Shown: piece after piece, positions 31,696 to 40,502 of the stretch
Position numbering within the stretch: the first letter of the stretch is position 1
Layout: the number at the start of each line of letters is the position of its first letter
Assembly: GCF_019656055.1 (NCBI RefSeq)
Contig: NZ_BPKY01000009.1
Coordinates: 1 to 49,657 of the forward strand
DNA length: 49,657 nt
Source of the DNA: Leuconostoc miyukkimchii
Lineage (GTDB): Bacteria > Bacillota > Bacilli > Lactobacillales > Lactobacillaceae
Direction of reading: 5' to 3'
Made by a program: the position numbers and the translations under genes
Notes under the pieces: model-generated
The model's input: only the letters and a program-made list of their open reading frames with translations
Told to the model about the DNA's origin: nothing
Databases searched by the model: none

Positions 31696-31995
31696 TGCTC
31701 GTATACTGAAAATCCGGACCGCTTTATTTCTAGGGCATAATCCGAGATAATCAAGTATAGGAGTTTTTTTATATTATGAAAGCTAAGCGATACTCAACAG
31801 AATTTAAGTCATCAATTGTCACCTTGTATAACGAGGGACGTTCTGCTAATTCTCTAGCCAATGAATACCATTTGGCTGTACAAACCGTCACGGGTTGGGT
31901 GAAGAAAGCCCAAATCATTGGGACGGACGTTACCGGTAAGCCAGTGACTCGTGCCGAATTTAATGCGATGCAGAAAGAAGTTGCACGACTCTTGG
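31696..31995 (+). pseudogene. IS3-family element, left end with OrfA fragment
   Basis: Left end TGCTCGTATACTGAAAATCC at 31696; an ORF from 31776 (AGGAG) reads KRYSTEFKSSIVTLYNEGRS and VQTVTGWVKKAQIIG, an IS3 OrfA helix-turn-helix. After EVARL it departs into unrelated sequence and stops at 32024. The same 50-bp end lies inverted at 34552-34601, so the segment 31.7-34.6 kb is enclosed by inverted IS3 ends. Confidence 0.75.
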
Positions 31996-32089
31996 TAGAC
32001 TTTTATAGTTTAGTTGTGAACTAATAAATCAATATAAGTTTGATAAAGTAGCTTATAATAATTATTATACATTGGTTAGGAGGGGGAAT

Positions 32090-32662
32090 ATGAGTATTAT
32101 TGATGATATAGCAGCAGATCAAATGAATATGGAGTTTACTAAAAAAGGATTAAGGCCAATATTTCACGTATCGAAAAAAGCAAAATTAGTCATTATTGGT
32201 CAAGCACCGGGATTACGAGTTCAAAACTCGGGTATAATGTGGGATGATGCATCGGGAGATCGATTAAGAGAGTGGATCGGGGTTGGTAAAGATACCTTTT
32301 ATAATTCAGGAAAAATTGGCGTAATTCCCATGGACTTTTACTATCCAGGAAAAGGAAAATGGGGTGACTTACCGCCCAGACGAGGAGTAGCTAACAAATG
32401 GCACCCAAAATTATTGGAGCTTATGCCCGATGTTCAGTTAATTATATTGGTGGGATCATATGCTCAGAAATATTATCTGAATCTTGGTTATCAAAGCAAG
32501 ATAACCGATGTAATAAAGAACTACAAAAATTACTTGCCTCTTTATTTTCCGATAGTTCATCCTTCACCAAGAAATAATATATGGATTAAAAAAAATCCGT
32601 GGTTTGAACAAGAGGTTGTGCCAGAATTAAAAGAGATAATTAGTAAGATTTTATCGGACTAG
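32090..32662 (+). CDS. Uracil-DNA glycosylase-family protein
   Basis: 190 residues from the ATG at 32090, preceded by TAGGAGGGGG. The motif AKLVIIGQAPGLRVQNSG is the active-site loop of the UDG superfamily (family 4/5-like GxAPG), and PIVHPSPRNNIWIKKNPWF carries the His-Pro-Ser-Pro motif that closes on the extruded base. It removes uracil or a related damaged base, or may act as a defence-linked glycosylase. It lies 31 bases ahead of a folate gene. Both are single-copy housekeeping-like genes carried between inverted IS3 ends. Confidence 0.88.
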   Translation: MSIIDDIAADQMNMEFTKKGLRPIFHVSKKAKLVIIGQAPGLRVQNSGIMWDDASGDRLREWIGVGKDTFYNSGKIGVIPMDFYYPGKGKWGDLPPRRGVANKWHPKLLELMPDVQLIILVGSYAQKYYLNLGYQSKITDVIKNYKNYLPLYFPIVHPSPRNNIWIKKNPWFEQEVVPELKEIISKILSD

Positions 32663-32693
32663 TTTGAAGATAATTTGGAGGAGGTTTGTAGCA

Positions 32694-33227
32694 GTGCTTA
32701 GTAAAAAAGAAATAAGAAAAATGACCTTGGATAAACTAAAATTATATGATTACCATAGCAAGATTACTGAAGAAGAGCGATTACAGGCAATTCTGTTTTC
32801 TAAGGCATATTGGAATAACTCTAATTCAGTGGCTGTAACTATAAGTATGGAACACGAATTGAGTACTGATGTCATTATTCAGGAGGCGTTGAGAAGCCAT
32901 AAGAAAGTAGTAGTACCTAGGGTGAGTAGTGGAAAATTATTATGGTTTGACTATATAGAAAGTTTAATGAGTAAATCAAAATTCGGAATTCTAGAACCAA
33001 CACAAGATGAAAATCAAGCACAAAATTTGAAGGGAATAGATCTAATGGTGGTTCCCGGTGTAGCCTTTAGCGAAGATAATTATCGGATAGGTTACGGTGC
33101 AGGTTTCTTTGACGCAACGTTGGCAGAGTATAATGGTATAACGGTTTCGCTAGTGTTGCCTCCTCAATCAATCCATAAATTTTCAAAGGATACGTGGGAT
33201 AGACCGGTGAGGTATCTTATAAAATAG
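32694..33227 (+). CDS. 5-formyltetrahydrofolate cyclo-ligase family protein
   Basis: 177 residues from a GTG at 32694 (GGAGGAGG 9 bases before; an upstream in-frame TTG lacks one). The text SKKEIRKMTLDKLKLYDYHS, the middle PRVSSGKLLWFDYI and the C-terminal signature DLMVVPGVAFSEDNYRIGYGAGFFDATLA (nucleotide and folate binding, YGxGxxD) identify the ATP-dependent cyclo-ligase that turns 5-formyl-THF into 5,10-methenyl-THF. It is near its usual length. Probably an extra copy of a chromosomal function. Confidence 0.88.
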   Translation: MLSKKEIRKMTLDKLKLYDYHSKITEEERLQAILFSKAYWNNSNSVAVTISMEHELSTDVIIQEALRSHKKVVVPRVSSGKLLWFDYIESLMSKSKFGILEPTQDENQAQNLKGIDLMVVPGVAFSEDNYRIGYGAGFFDATLAEYNGITVSLVLPPQSIHKFSKDTWDRPVRYLIK

Positions 33228-33236
33228 GATTTATGC

Positions 33237-33292
33237 TAAATAAACTTATAATGAATATGTTAGTTTTTCATTATGAGTTTATTTTTTTAATT
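33237..33292 (+). terminator. Terminator of the UDG/cyclo-ligase pair
   Basis: AATAAACTTATAATGA pairs with TCATTATGAGTTTATT (one mismatch) and is followed by T7. The rest up to 33390 holds no gene. Confidence 0.8.
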
Positions 33293-33390
33293 ACTTTATG
33301 TTAAACAATCTCATTTAGGTAATTATGATTATTCTAAAATTCTGTGTTAGCTCCTCTCAAATAGATATTTCTAGTAGCCCAGTCTATTGC

Positions 33391-34545
33391 TTAGAAGTCA
33401 ATAAATTGGACCATTTTTATTCAGTTAATTAGGCGACATTTGAGATACGATTTCGATTATAAAAATTGATAGTCCAACCAATGGCTGCTTGGACCTCAGT
33501 TAATGTTTGGTATGCCTTCAAATAAACTTCTTCACGCTTCAATATTGAATGAAACGCTTCCATAAAGTCATTATCGTATGGATGTCCTTTGAGTGAATAT
33601 GAATGTTTCAAGCCATAATTTTGACCCTTGGTATTAAATTCAGCACTCGTGTATTGTAACCCCATATCCGAATGAACTATTAGTGGCTTTTGATGATTAT
33701 CTAACGCCATCTGTAAGGCACTTGTAGCTAGTTCGGCTGTCCTTGTATTGCCAATTTTATAGCCTAATACTTTTCTCTTCTCAGGATCCAAAACGGTTGC
33801 TAAATAGGCCCATCTGTGATTAGTCAACTGAATATAAGTGATATCTGTTTGCCAAACACCGCTCAAATCATGCTAGTGCCTAATCAGATTAGTTATTTGA
33901 GAAACCGTCACAACGGTTTTGTGTTTGCGATAACGTTTTGCATGCTTGATCTAATCCTTAATTCACGCATCAATTTGAGTGTCATATACTCAGATATTTT
34001 CGGGCAGTCATTGGTTAGTTGACTATAAGCAGCAATACGACGATAACCATAAAATTTAAAGGTTTTCCAAACGTCTAAAATATAAGGTTTTAGGCATTCT
34101 CTAAACTTTTCTTGTCGACTGAACTGCCAATGGCGCCAGTTGTAATAGGTACTAGGTCTGATTTTAAGTGGACTTAAAATACGCACAAGCGCGTAGCCTT
34201 GTGCTAAAAATTGGTTAACTAGCGGCAATCCCACATTACGGACTATTTTTTGGCTAGTAAGATGGCCGCTCAATGCTTGTCAGGCTATGCGTGATAAAAT
34301 TTCGTTTTCTTCCTCCAAAATAGTGAGGCGCTTCTCTAGTTGCTTGACGTATTTTAAAGTCTTTGACTGACCCTTGATCAAGATTGGAGTAGCTTGTTTA
34401 ACCCAAATATCCATAGGATCGTTCGACGGTCCGAATCCTTCTGCTAGTGATTTAAGTGAACGGCCTTCTTGGTGAAGTTTAACCAAGAAACCTTTGACAT
34501 CTTGTGAATAACGGACTGAATAAAGATAGTCCATTTTTTAGTATA
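33391..34545 (-). pseudogene. IS3-family (IS150-like) element with disrupted transposase
   Basis: OrfA (34280-34534) reads VKGFLVKLHQEGRSLKSLAE and a leucine-zipper-like KYVKQLEKRLTILEEENEIL. OrfB is in two pieces: 33908-34273 (N-terminal) and 33429-33866 with DDE residues in WQTDITYI, VHSDMGLQYTS and DNDFMEAFHSILKREEVYL. Between them (33867-33907) lie a TGA and a frame change. Ends: AGAAGTCAATAAATTGGACC on the right of the coding strand and TAAAAAATGGACTATC on the left. It is inactive by itself; short pieces of the same element are scattered over the window. Confidence 0.88.
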
Positions 34546-34551
34546 TTAGCA

Positions 34552-34601
34552 TCGGATTATGCCCTAGAAATAAAGAAGTCCTGATTTTCAGTATACGAGC
34601 A
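34552..34601 (-). mobile_element. Inverted IS3-type end matching 31696-31745
   Basis: Its reverse complement TGCTCGTATACTGAAAATCA... and the following CCTAGGGCATAATCCGA-like text match the left end at 31696 with few changes. No coding part is left. The tract 34602-34742 has no gene. Confidence 0.7.
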
Positions 34602-34742
34602 TTGTAAATCTAGGTAAAATTGGTTGATTATAATAAAGTGTGAGTCTGGTATAAGCGTTTGTCCATGTTACTGAACTGATATCATATATGCATATCAATT
34701 GGAAGACGTATATTTTTGTCATCTGCCATTAATTTAATATAA

Positions 34743-35306
34743 TTAATCTTGAATAAACAATTTTTTAATATATTGTACTGTTCTAACAGAAATATTGAAA
34801 GCTTCTGCTGTAGATTTTATTGTGTGCGTTTGAGAATACTCAAAGATAGCTGTGTTTCGGCTATCTTTTTTTCTTTTGGGTCTACCTTCTTTATAGTTGG
34901 GATTGTGTTGCCTTGCAAATATCTTACCAGCCTGCGTACGTTCGATAATCATGTCGCGTTCCATTTCCGCAACCGAAAGTAATGTTCTTACAATCATGCG
35001 ACCCATTGGGGTATTGTCAATTGTTCCTAAGTTTAGAACTTTAATCACAATTTTTTGTTTCAGGAGATCATCAATTAAATTTAATGCTTCACGTGTATTT
35101 CGAGCAAAGCGATCTAACTTGGTGACGATCAATGTGTCATTAGGTTCAATTAGATTGACAAGTTTTTTAAACTGTGGTCGTGATGTAGTTGTACCTGAAT
35201 ATTTTTCACTGAAAATCATTTCAGCCCCGGCATTTTTCAAAGTCTCTTTTTGTTCATATAAAGATTGTCCAGCTGTTGAAACCCGTGCATAACCATAAAC
35301 TGTCAT
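34743..35306 (-). CDS. Serine recombinase (resolvase/invertase, Pin-like)
   Basis: 187 residues. Catalytic Ser10 stands in YGYARVSTAGQSL; the conserved LIVTKLDRFARNTREAL and AEMERDMIIERTQAG are in place, and the C-terminal 45 residues form a Hin-type helix-turn-helix (STAEAFNISVRTVQYIKKL). It likely resolves plasmid multimers or cointegrates. ATG start; ribosome site AAGAGG. A candidate recombination site would lie in the upstream region 35307-35450, which is AT-rich and shows no clear repeats to me. Confidence 0.92.
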   Translation of the reverse strand: MTVYGYARVSTAGQSLYEQKETLKNAGAEMIFSEKYSGTTTSRPQFKKLVNLIEPNDTLIVTKLDRFARNTREALNLIDDLLKQKIVIKVLNLGTIDNTPMGRMIVRTLLSVAEMERDMIIERTQAGKIFARQHNPNYKEGRPKRKKDSRNTAIFEYSQTHTIKSTAEAFNISVRTVQYIKKLFIQD

Positions 35307-35575
35307 TTTATACCTCTTTAAAATTGCATAACTAAATTGCAGTATATAAAGCCAAGTATAGCATGACTTTGAAAAAGTGCAAACTACTCAAAAGTTTATT
35401 GCACTAATAACTGTAAAGCTGTCATATTTTTTTGTGAAGATTAGGTTATGATATAATTTTATTTACAAGCAAGTTAAGGACTGGTGGAATCTGATAGTTG
35501 GGGGTGACGCTTATTGTTGAAACTCAAGGCTACCTGAAAGGATAACACCAAATGGTCTGTTAGACCGCGGTAATT

Positions 35576-35653
35576 GTGTTGATCACATTTCTGGTTGTTT
35601 TAGCTACGAAAGTAGTCGAACTACTAAAAGAAATTAACAAGTCTAAAAAATAG
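35576..35653 (+). CDS. Candidate type I toxin peptide (TA locus 3)
   Basis: A 25-codon frame from GTG at 35576: a hydrophobic stretch LITFLVVLATKVVELL followed by a basic tail KEINKSKK, the build of Fst/holin-like toxins. The ribosome site is poor, so start and exact length are uncertain. The transcript would begin near 35463 behind an extended -10 (TGATATAAT, 35449-35457) and end in the hairpin 35661-35695. The long 5' leader with a G-run (TTGGGGGTGACGC) may hide the start. The call rests mostly on the facing antisense promoter and the shared terminator. Confidence 0.4.
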   Translation: MLITFLVVLATKVVELLKEINKSKK

Positions 35654-35660
35654 GTAAACA

Positions 35661-35695
35661 AAAACCCCTTAACTTTGGCCGGTTCTAGGGGTTTT
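35661..35695. terminator. Bidirectional terminator of TA candidate 3
   Basis: AAAACCCCT-taactttggccggttct-AGGGGTTTT with A-run before and T-run after, so it can end both the toxin transcript and the facing antisense RNA, as in the pAD1 par locus. Confidence 0.75.
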
Positions 35696-35803
35696 CGTGA
35701 AATGACTATTTTAGTTTATTAACAAAATAACAACTACCAACGCTGAAGCACGCTTGTGACTTAAAAGGTCATGTACCTAACATGGGTCTTTTTGTTTATA
35801 TTT
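35665..35803 (-). ncRNA. Antisense RNA of TA candidate 3
   Basis: On the minus strand -35 TTGGCA (35828-35833) and -10 TATAAT (35806-35811) are 16 bases apart, a strong promoter. No gene follows; the RNA of about 135 nt contains the hairpin AGACCCATGT/ACATGACCT (35769-35790) and runs into the bidirectional terminator. A weak repeat (ACCTGAAAGG at about 35532 and ACTTAAAAGG at 35758) could be the pairing region with the toxin mRNA. Confidence 0.55.
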
Positions 35804-35884
35804 ATATTATACCACTTTCACTGTTTTTGCCAATTATTTCTATTTCATAGATCATTTTGCTTGTTTTTATTTAGCATTTTTAAA

Positions 35885-36151
35885 CTAATTTTCAGGTGTG
35901 TTGTTTAATAATCCATTAATACTAAATGGGGTTAGTAATGAAATGGTCGTACTAAGCGATACTTCATCGGGTGTATGGCGTTCTTGATATATTAAGTATA
36001 CGAAATTCGGAATCTTATTTGATATTGTTGACTCAACGTATATACGTTGCTTAAGGGCGGTATTGTCATCAGAAAGCGTTATATTTGCAATTTTTGGTGC
36101 TAAGTTATTTTCAATGTTATCTATTTTGTAGCCATTTTCCGCAAGAATCAT
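35885..36151 (-). CDS. Hypothetical protein, possibly a gene fragment
   Basis: 88 codons with ATG at 36151 but no good ribosome site. An AAGGA lies 20 bases ahead and a stop codon is in frame just above it. The protein (begins MILAENGYKIDNIENNLAPK, has RIYVESTISNKIPNFVYLIY) has no motif known to me and no membrane segment. It could be the C-terminal part of a broken gene. The stretch 36152-36435 shows no other feature but the promoter region of the next genes. Confidence 0.35.
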   Translation of the reverse strand: MILAENGYKIDNIENNLAPKIANITLSDDNTALKQRIYVESTISNKIPNFVYLIYQERHTPDEVSLSTTISLLTPFSINGLLNNTPEN

Positions 36152-36435
36152 TTTTTTAAAAAAACGAATTCCTTACTTGCAATGCAGTCTTTGTTTGATA
36201 GGTTTGAATAACATTTTGTGTTTTCAAATTGTACTGAACTGATCATAATTATCTCTTTTCTATTTTCATGTAGTATCCCAATTTAGGTTGGTATAACGTG
36301 CATTTTAGATACATGATGATATCAGTAAATTATTTTCCACATCTGTAATTTTTACTTTTGAAGAGACACTATAAAATATAAATATTTGATTTTTATACTT
36401 TTTAAAGTGTTAACAAGTATTGTTTAGGAGAAAAC

Positions 36436-36837
36436 ATGAAATATTTAAAAGATAGTACCCTGCTGACTAGTTGTCTTGTAGTATTTTTTGGTGGGTCATT
36501 AGGTAGCTTGTTCAGGCTACTAATTACCGAAATTCCACATATTGGGAGTAGTCCTTGGGTTATAGTAGTCATCAATGTTTTAGGATCATTCTTCCTTGCT
36601 TATATCGGAGCAGTCATTCCTGACAGCTATGACTATTCTTTAATTTTAAAAAATTTTATAGGGACGGGTATCATGGGTGGCTTTACAACATTCAGCACAT
36701 TTATACTTCAAATTAATCAATTAGGTAGAGAAAATTTTTTAATTAGTATTATTTATACATTAATTAGTTTTATACTGGCTTACATTGCAGTTGTTTTTGG
36801 GAAAAATGTAGGAAAAAATCGGAGATTAAATCAGTGA
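36436..36837 (+). CDS. crcB1: Fluoride channel Fluc/CrcB, subunit 1
   Basis: 133 residues, four membrane helices. Typical signatures: GGSLGSLFRLLI at helix 1, INVLGSFFLAYIGAV (Asn of the fluoride path) and GTGIMGGFTTFSTFILQI (the TTFST Phe/Ser track). A dual-topology dimer or heterodimer that lets fluoride leave the cell. AGGAG ribosome site. Its stop overlaps the start of the second subunit, so the two are made together as a heterodimer, the common Gram-positive layout. Confidence 0.93.
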   Translation: MKYLKDSTLLTSCLVVFFGGSLGSLFRLLITEIPHIGSSPWVIVVINVLGSFFLAYIGAVIPDSYDYSLILKNFIGTGIMGGFTTFSTFILQINQLGRENFLISIIYTLISFILAYIAVVFGKNVGKNRRLNQ

Positions 36838-37181
36838 ATTTTTTTAACTTTTATTTGTATTTCTGTTTAGCTGCTGGGCTAGGTGCTGTTATTCGATATC
36901 TAGTTATAAGTTTTATGCCAAGGATTACAAATTTTTTCACAGGTGTTTTTTATGTTAATATTATTGGTGCTTTTTTGATGGGTGTATTATCAGTTAATAT
37001 GAACAGCAACGTCTGGCATATTATTATTGGAACGGGTTTTATTGGCGGCCTGACGACATTCAGCACCATGATGACACAGGGAGAGCAGTTTAATAGTTTT
37101 AAACGGAGTATGGTATATTTTGCATTGACATTAGTCTTAGGAATTTTTTTATTTATTGTAGCTATACACATACACGTTTAA
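36834..37181 (+). CDS. crcB2: Fluoride channel Fluc/CrcB, subunit 2
   Basis: 115 residues, four membrane helices: AAGLGAVIRYLV, VNIIGAFLMGVLSV and GTGFIGGLTTFSTMMTQ are the CrcB marks. It begins with GTG at 36834 overlapping the crcB1 stop by four bases (GTGA); the ribosome site lies inside crcB1. Partner of subunit 1. No crcB-type fluoride riboswitch is visible upstream of the pair. Confidence 0.93.
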   Translation: MNFFNFYLYFCLAAGLGAVIRYLVISFMPRITNFFTGVFYVNIIGAFLMGVLSVNMNSNVWHIIIGTGFIGGLTTFSTMMTQGEQFNSFKRSMVYFALTLVLGIFLFIVAIHIHV

Positions 37182-37355
37182 CGAAATACTTTGAATGTGA
37201 AACACGCAGTTTTAAATGTCTTTGATGTTTTGTTAATACATACACAAAACGAATTCGCTTGATTCTGTTTTAATCAAAGAATGAGAATATATAAAGAAAA
37301 TCGTTAAATTTTTCTGTATTTGGAATCAACCCCCTTTTTGTTGTAAACTGATTTT

Positions 37356-38888
37356 ATGTTTAAAAAAAGAATTAGACTCAATACATCAAAGCTGTCAGTA
37401 GTATTATATGGCACACTTATAGGTTTTTTAACAGGAATAGTTGTTAGTGTCTTCCGCTGGACAATTGAAAAATTGCTTCAATTTGTGCAAACGCTGTATC
37501 TCGATATTTCACATGGCAATATAGCGTTAATATTTTTAGTGATAACTGCTAATTTAATTTGTTTTTTAATTGTTTCATGGATGTTAAACAAAGAACCTAA
37601 TATATCCGGTTCCGGCATTCCACAGGTTGAAGGTCTATTATTGGGTGAACTAAAAATAAACTGGTGGTCGACATTGTGGCGGAAATTTATATCAGGAATT
37701 TTGGCTATTGGTAGTGGTTTAATGCTGGGGCGGGAAGGTCCTTCAATTCAACTGGGTGCATCAATTGGTCAGGGTGTGGCATCATATAAACGTCTTAGTC
37801 ATAATCAATCGAAAGGGCTTATAGCCAGTGGTGCCGCTGCAGGTTTATCAGCTGCATTTAATGCACCTTTAGCCGGCGTTATGTTTGTATTGGAGGAAGT
37901 CTATCACAGTATTTCTCCCTTTGTCTGGGTTGGTGCATTGACAGGCGCAAGCGTTTCGGATTTTGTCTCTACGGTTTTGTTTGGCCAAACACCAGTTTTA
38001 TCTATTGGACACTTAAGCGTTTTCCCGGTACAGTTATATGGTTTATTGTTGGTATTTGGTATTATATTAGGCTTATTTGGCTTTTTATATCAAAAATTTT
38101 TACTATTCAGCTTAAATTGTTACAGTAAAATTAGGGTTCCTAAATATTTATACGGTATCGTGCCGTTTATCTTGGTGATACCGATTGGAATTTTATGGCC
38201 AAATCTTTTAGGTGGGGGAAATAATTTAATTTTATCACTGAAAGAAGCACCTATGACAATGAAAATGATCATCGTAATTTTGTTAGTTCGATTTGTTTTC
38301 TCAATGATTAGTTACGGTTCCGGTCTGCCAGGGGGAATATTTTTACCTATTTTGACTCTAGGTGCACTAAGTGGCGCATTGATGGCTCATATATTTGTCT
38401 ATTTACATCTCATGAGTGCAAATTATGCTTTAAACTTTATTGTGATCGGTATGGCAGGTTATTTCGCATGTATTGGTAAAGCACCATTTACTGCAATTAT
38501 TCTTATCTTTGAGATGGTTGGGAGTGTGACCCACATTTTACCTTTAGCACTTGTAAGTTTAGTAGCCTACTTAGTAGTTGATCTATTAAATGGTGCACCA
38601 ATATATGAATCTTTATTAGAACGTTTGTTGAAAAGAAAACCAGCGCATCTAGCGATGTCCTCCATGATAACTATGGAAGTCACTGTTCTTGCTGGTGGTA
38701 TGCTAGAAGATCAACAAATAAGAGACTTACAACTGGAATCAAATAGTTTGATTACACTGGTCAGAAGATCTGAAAATGTACTGATTCCCAAAGGAGACTT
38801 AGTATTACGTGCTGGTGATATTATTTATATTAGAATGAACCAAAAAGATGCAAAAATTACTAGAAATCAACTATCACTTAACAACTAA
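37356..38888 (+). CDS. ClC-family chloride channel/exchanger with TrkA-C domain
   Basis: 510 residues. Selectivity-filter segments are present: GSGIPQVEG (about 86-94), GREGPSIQLGASIGQG and GSGLPGGIFLPI; these are of the chloride type and not the fluoride-specific CLC-F type. After the 10-12 membrane helices a C-terminal RCK_C/TrkA-C domain (about 435-510, VLIPKGDLVLRAGDIIYIR) may bind a small ligand. With CrcB and an antiporter near by it suggests halide or acid stress. The ATG has no ribosome site; a promoter-like TTGGAA...TGTAAACT ends about ten bases before it, so translation could be leaderless. Confidence 0.93.
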   Translation: MFKKRIRLNTSKLSVVLYGTLIGFLTGIVVSVFRWTIEKLLQFVQTLYLDISHGNIALIFLVITANLICFLIVSWMLNKEPNISGSGIPQVEGLLLGELKINWWSTLWRKFISGILAIGSGLMLGREGPSIQLGASIGQGVASYKRLSHNQSKGLIASGAAAGLSAAFNAPLAGVMFVLEEVYHSISPFVWVGALTGASVSDFVSTVLFGQTPVLSIGHLSVFPVQLYGLLLVFGIILGLFGFLYQKFLLFSLNCYSKIRVPKYLYGIVPFILVIPIGILWPNLLGGGNNLILSLKEAPMTMKMIIVILLVRFVFSMISYGSGLPGGIFLPILTLGALSGALMAHIFVYLHLMSANYALNFIVIGMAGYFACIGKAPFTAIILIFEMVGSVTHILPLALVSLVAYLVVDLLNGAPIYESLLERLLKRKPAHLAMSSMITMEVTVLAGGMLEDQQIRDLQLESNSLITLVRRSENVLIPKGDLVLRAGDIIYIRMNQKDAKITRNQLSLNN

Positions 38889-39340
38889 ATAAATTTCAAA
38901 AACACGATTTTAGAGTTTTTGCGTCGAAAAGATAAATTCGTTATCAATTAAATTACAATTACAGAAATAATTACCAGGAGATTCTTTTTTACAAATAATT
39001 GGAACCAGCTTTAGTTTCAAATTCAATTGAGATAACATCGCTTTATCGTAATTTAGAGTGTTTTGATTGAGTGAGCACATCGTAATAGTGAAATTATATT
39101 CAACATAATTGTATCAAAATAAAAATTTGCCTAAGAAGAGGTGGAGTATGATGATATAAAAATTAGTTTTGTACTAACCATCAGCTTTTTTTGGTGTAAG
39201 TTCTTTGTTTAAACAATTTCTATATATTCCTTTTTTGCTAATAAAAAATCATATTTTTTTAATTAGAGACAGAAAATGTCTTTTTAAAAATTATATCGTA
39301 GGATCAGGACAATAATATATAGCGAAATTTGATTTGAATA
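38889..39340. other. Intergenic AT-rich region
   Basis: No gene seen. Short inverted pieces such as AAAAACACGA...TTTTTGCG right after the ClC stop may end that transcript. The rest is AT-rich with frequent in-frame stops on both strands. Confidence 0.5.
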
Positions 39341-39344
39341 ATAA

Positions 39345-39440
39345 AACTATGGTATATTTAATTTAATTTAATTTAATTTAAACGGTTGGGCGCAAGCTTC
39401 AAGAATTGTTAGTCGGGGAACTAGCATTTTTTGGAGCTTT
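39345..39440 (+). promoter_or_regulatory. Promoter and hairpin leader of the antiporter gene
   Basis: TTGATT-N18-TATATT (about 39331-39360) is a fair promoter, followed by five TTTAA repeats. The leader then folds as AAGCTTC-AAGAAT ... GTTAGT-cgggga-ACTAGC ... ATTTTTTGGAGCTT (39394-39439), followed by TTTTT and then the ribosome site TAGGAG. A terminator-like hairpin directly before the start suggests attenuation. I do not recognise a known riboswitch class. Confidence 0.5.
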
Positions 39441-39459
39441 TTAAATATTAGGAGAAATA

Positions 39460-40422
39460 ATGGAATATCTATTAATCATGTTCTTAGTCATAGTTACTAT
39501 TTTTCTGGGAAAGGTAGGCACCTGGTTTGGTTTTTCTGAAGTTGTTGGGCAACTATTTTCAGGTATCATTTTAGGATCCAGCATATTTAATATAGTACAG
39601 TCAAGTAATTTAATCCACTTGATAGCTGAGATAGGTATTTTTTTACTGATGTTAAATTCGGGACTAGAGTCGGATTTAAAGGAAATGAAAAGATACATTA
39701 AAGCATCGTCACTCATTGCAGTTATGGGGGTACTACTACCCTTAATTACTTTTCCGATTGCATTTTTATTGCTTGGATATAATATACAGACTTCCATATT
39801 TGCCGGTGTTGTGTTCTCTGCAACTTCAATATCTATAACGTTAGCTGTACTATCGGAACAAAAAAAATTAGCCACTGCAATAGGAGCAATCATACTTTCG
39901 GCGGCTGTAATAGATGACATAATTGCTTTGTTTGCGGTGACTTTATTTTCTGTTTTAGTAGGTGGAGGTGCACTGGGGATAAACAGTATTTTACCATTAC
40001 TCGCTTTTGCGTTAGGTATACTACTCAGGAAGTATAATTTTTCTGATAAAATTGGTGTTATCAGTACGAAAATGGGTAATTCTTTCTTTTACCCTGTATT
40101 TTTCGGGTCCATCGGTCTTGAAATCGTAATCCAGGGACTGGGAGATAAGATAACAGCTATTATAATTTTTAGTATTTTAGCTATTGTCACAAAATTTGTT
40201 GGCTCGTTATGGGGAGCAAAAATTTCTGGTCTAGATACCAGAGTTTCAAGTGCAATTGGGGCAGGCATGATTTCTAGAGGTGAGATGGCCCTTGTGATTA
40301 TTCAAATAGGTATATCATCACATATTATTGATGATTATACTTCAGCGGAGTTTATTGTTGCTGTCATCGTTTCAACAATAGTAGCTCCGATAATCATGAA
40401 ACCACTGTTCAAAAAGATTTGA
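39460..40422 (+). CDS. CPA2-family cation:proton antiporter (Kef/NapA type)
   Basis: 320 residues, about ten membrane helices. The text GFSEVVGQLFSGIILGSSIF, FLLMLNSGLESDLKEM and, at about 148-160, ILSAAVIDDIIALFAV with the ion-binding Asp-Asp pair identify a sodium (or potassium)/proton antiporter of the CPA2 class. It is shorter than usual (about 380), lacking the final segments, and has no KTN domain. Ribosome site AGGAG, ATG. Its leader carries a terminator-like hairpin. Just after the stop (40475-40500) is a 30-bp scrap like the IS3 OrfA/OrfB joint at 34279. Confidence 0.88.
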   Translation: MEYLLIMFLVIVTIFLGKVGTWFGFSEVVGQLFSGIILGSSIFNIVQSSNLIHLIAEIGIFLLMLNSGLESDLKEMKRYIKASSLIAVMGVLLPLITFPIAFLLLGYNIQTSIFAGVVFSATSISITLAVLSEQKKLATAIGAIILSAAVIDDIIALFAVTLFSVLVGGGALGINSILPLLAFALGILLRKYNFSDKIGVISTKMGNSFFYPVFFGSIGLEIVIQGLGDKITAIIIFSILAIVTKFVGSLWGAKISGLDTRVSSAIGAGMISRGEMALVIIQIGISSHIIDDYTSAEFIVAVIVSTIVAPIIMKPLFKKI

Positions 40423-40502
40423 TATTACAATTATAAAAGTTGCTATATTAGCAGATGGCTGATTGGTTTCTGTCAGGTTATGCGTTATAAAATTTCATTT
40501 TG

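Noticed and set aside
36300..36435. Possible fluoride (crcB) riboswitch before the Fluc genes
   Set aside because: The conserved GAUG, the pseudoknot bases and the CUGAUG/CUCCUA segments of that class are not present; the leader is plain AT-rich sequence.
39394..39440. Known riboswitch class (yybP-ykoY manganese, fluoride or c-di-AMP) before the antiporter
   Set aside because: I could not find the conserved loops of any of these; only a generic attenuator-like hairpin is supported.
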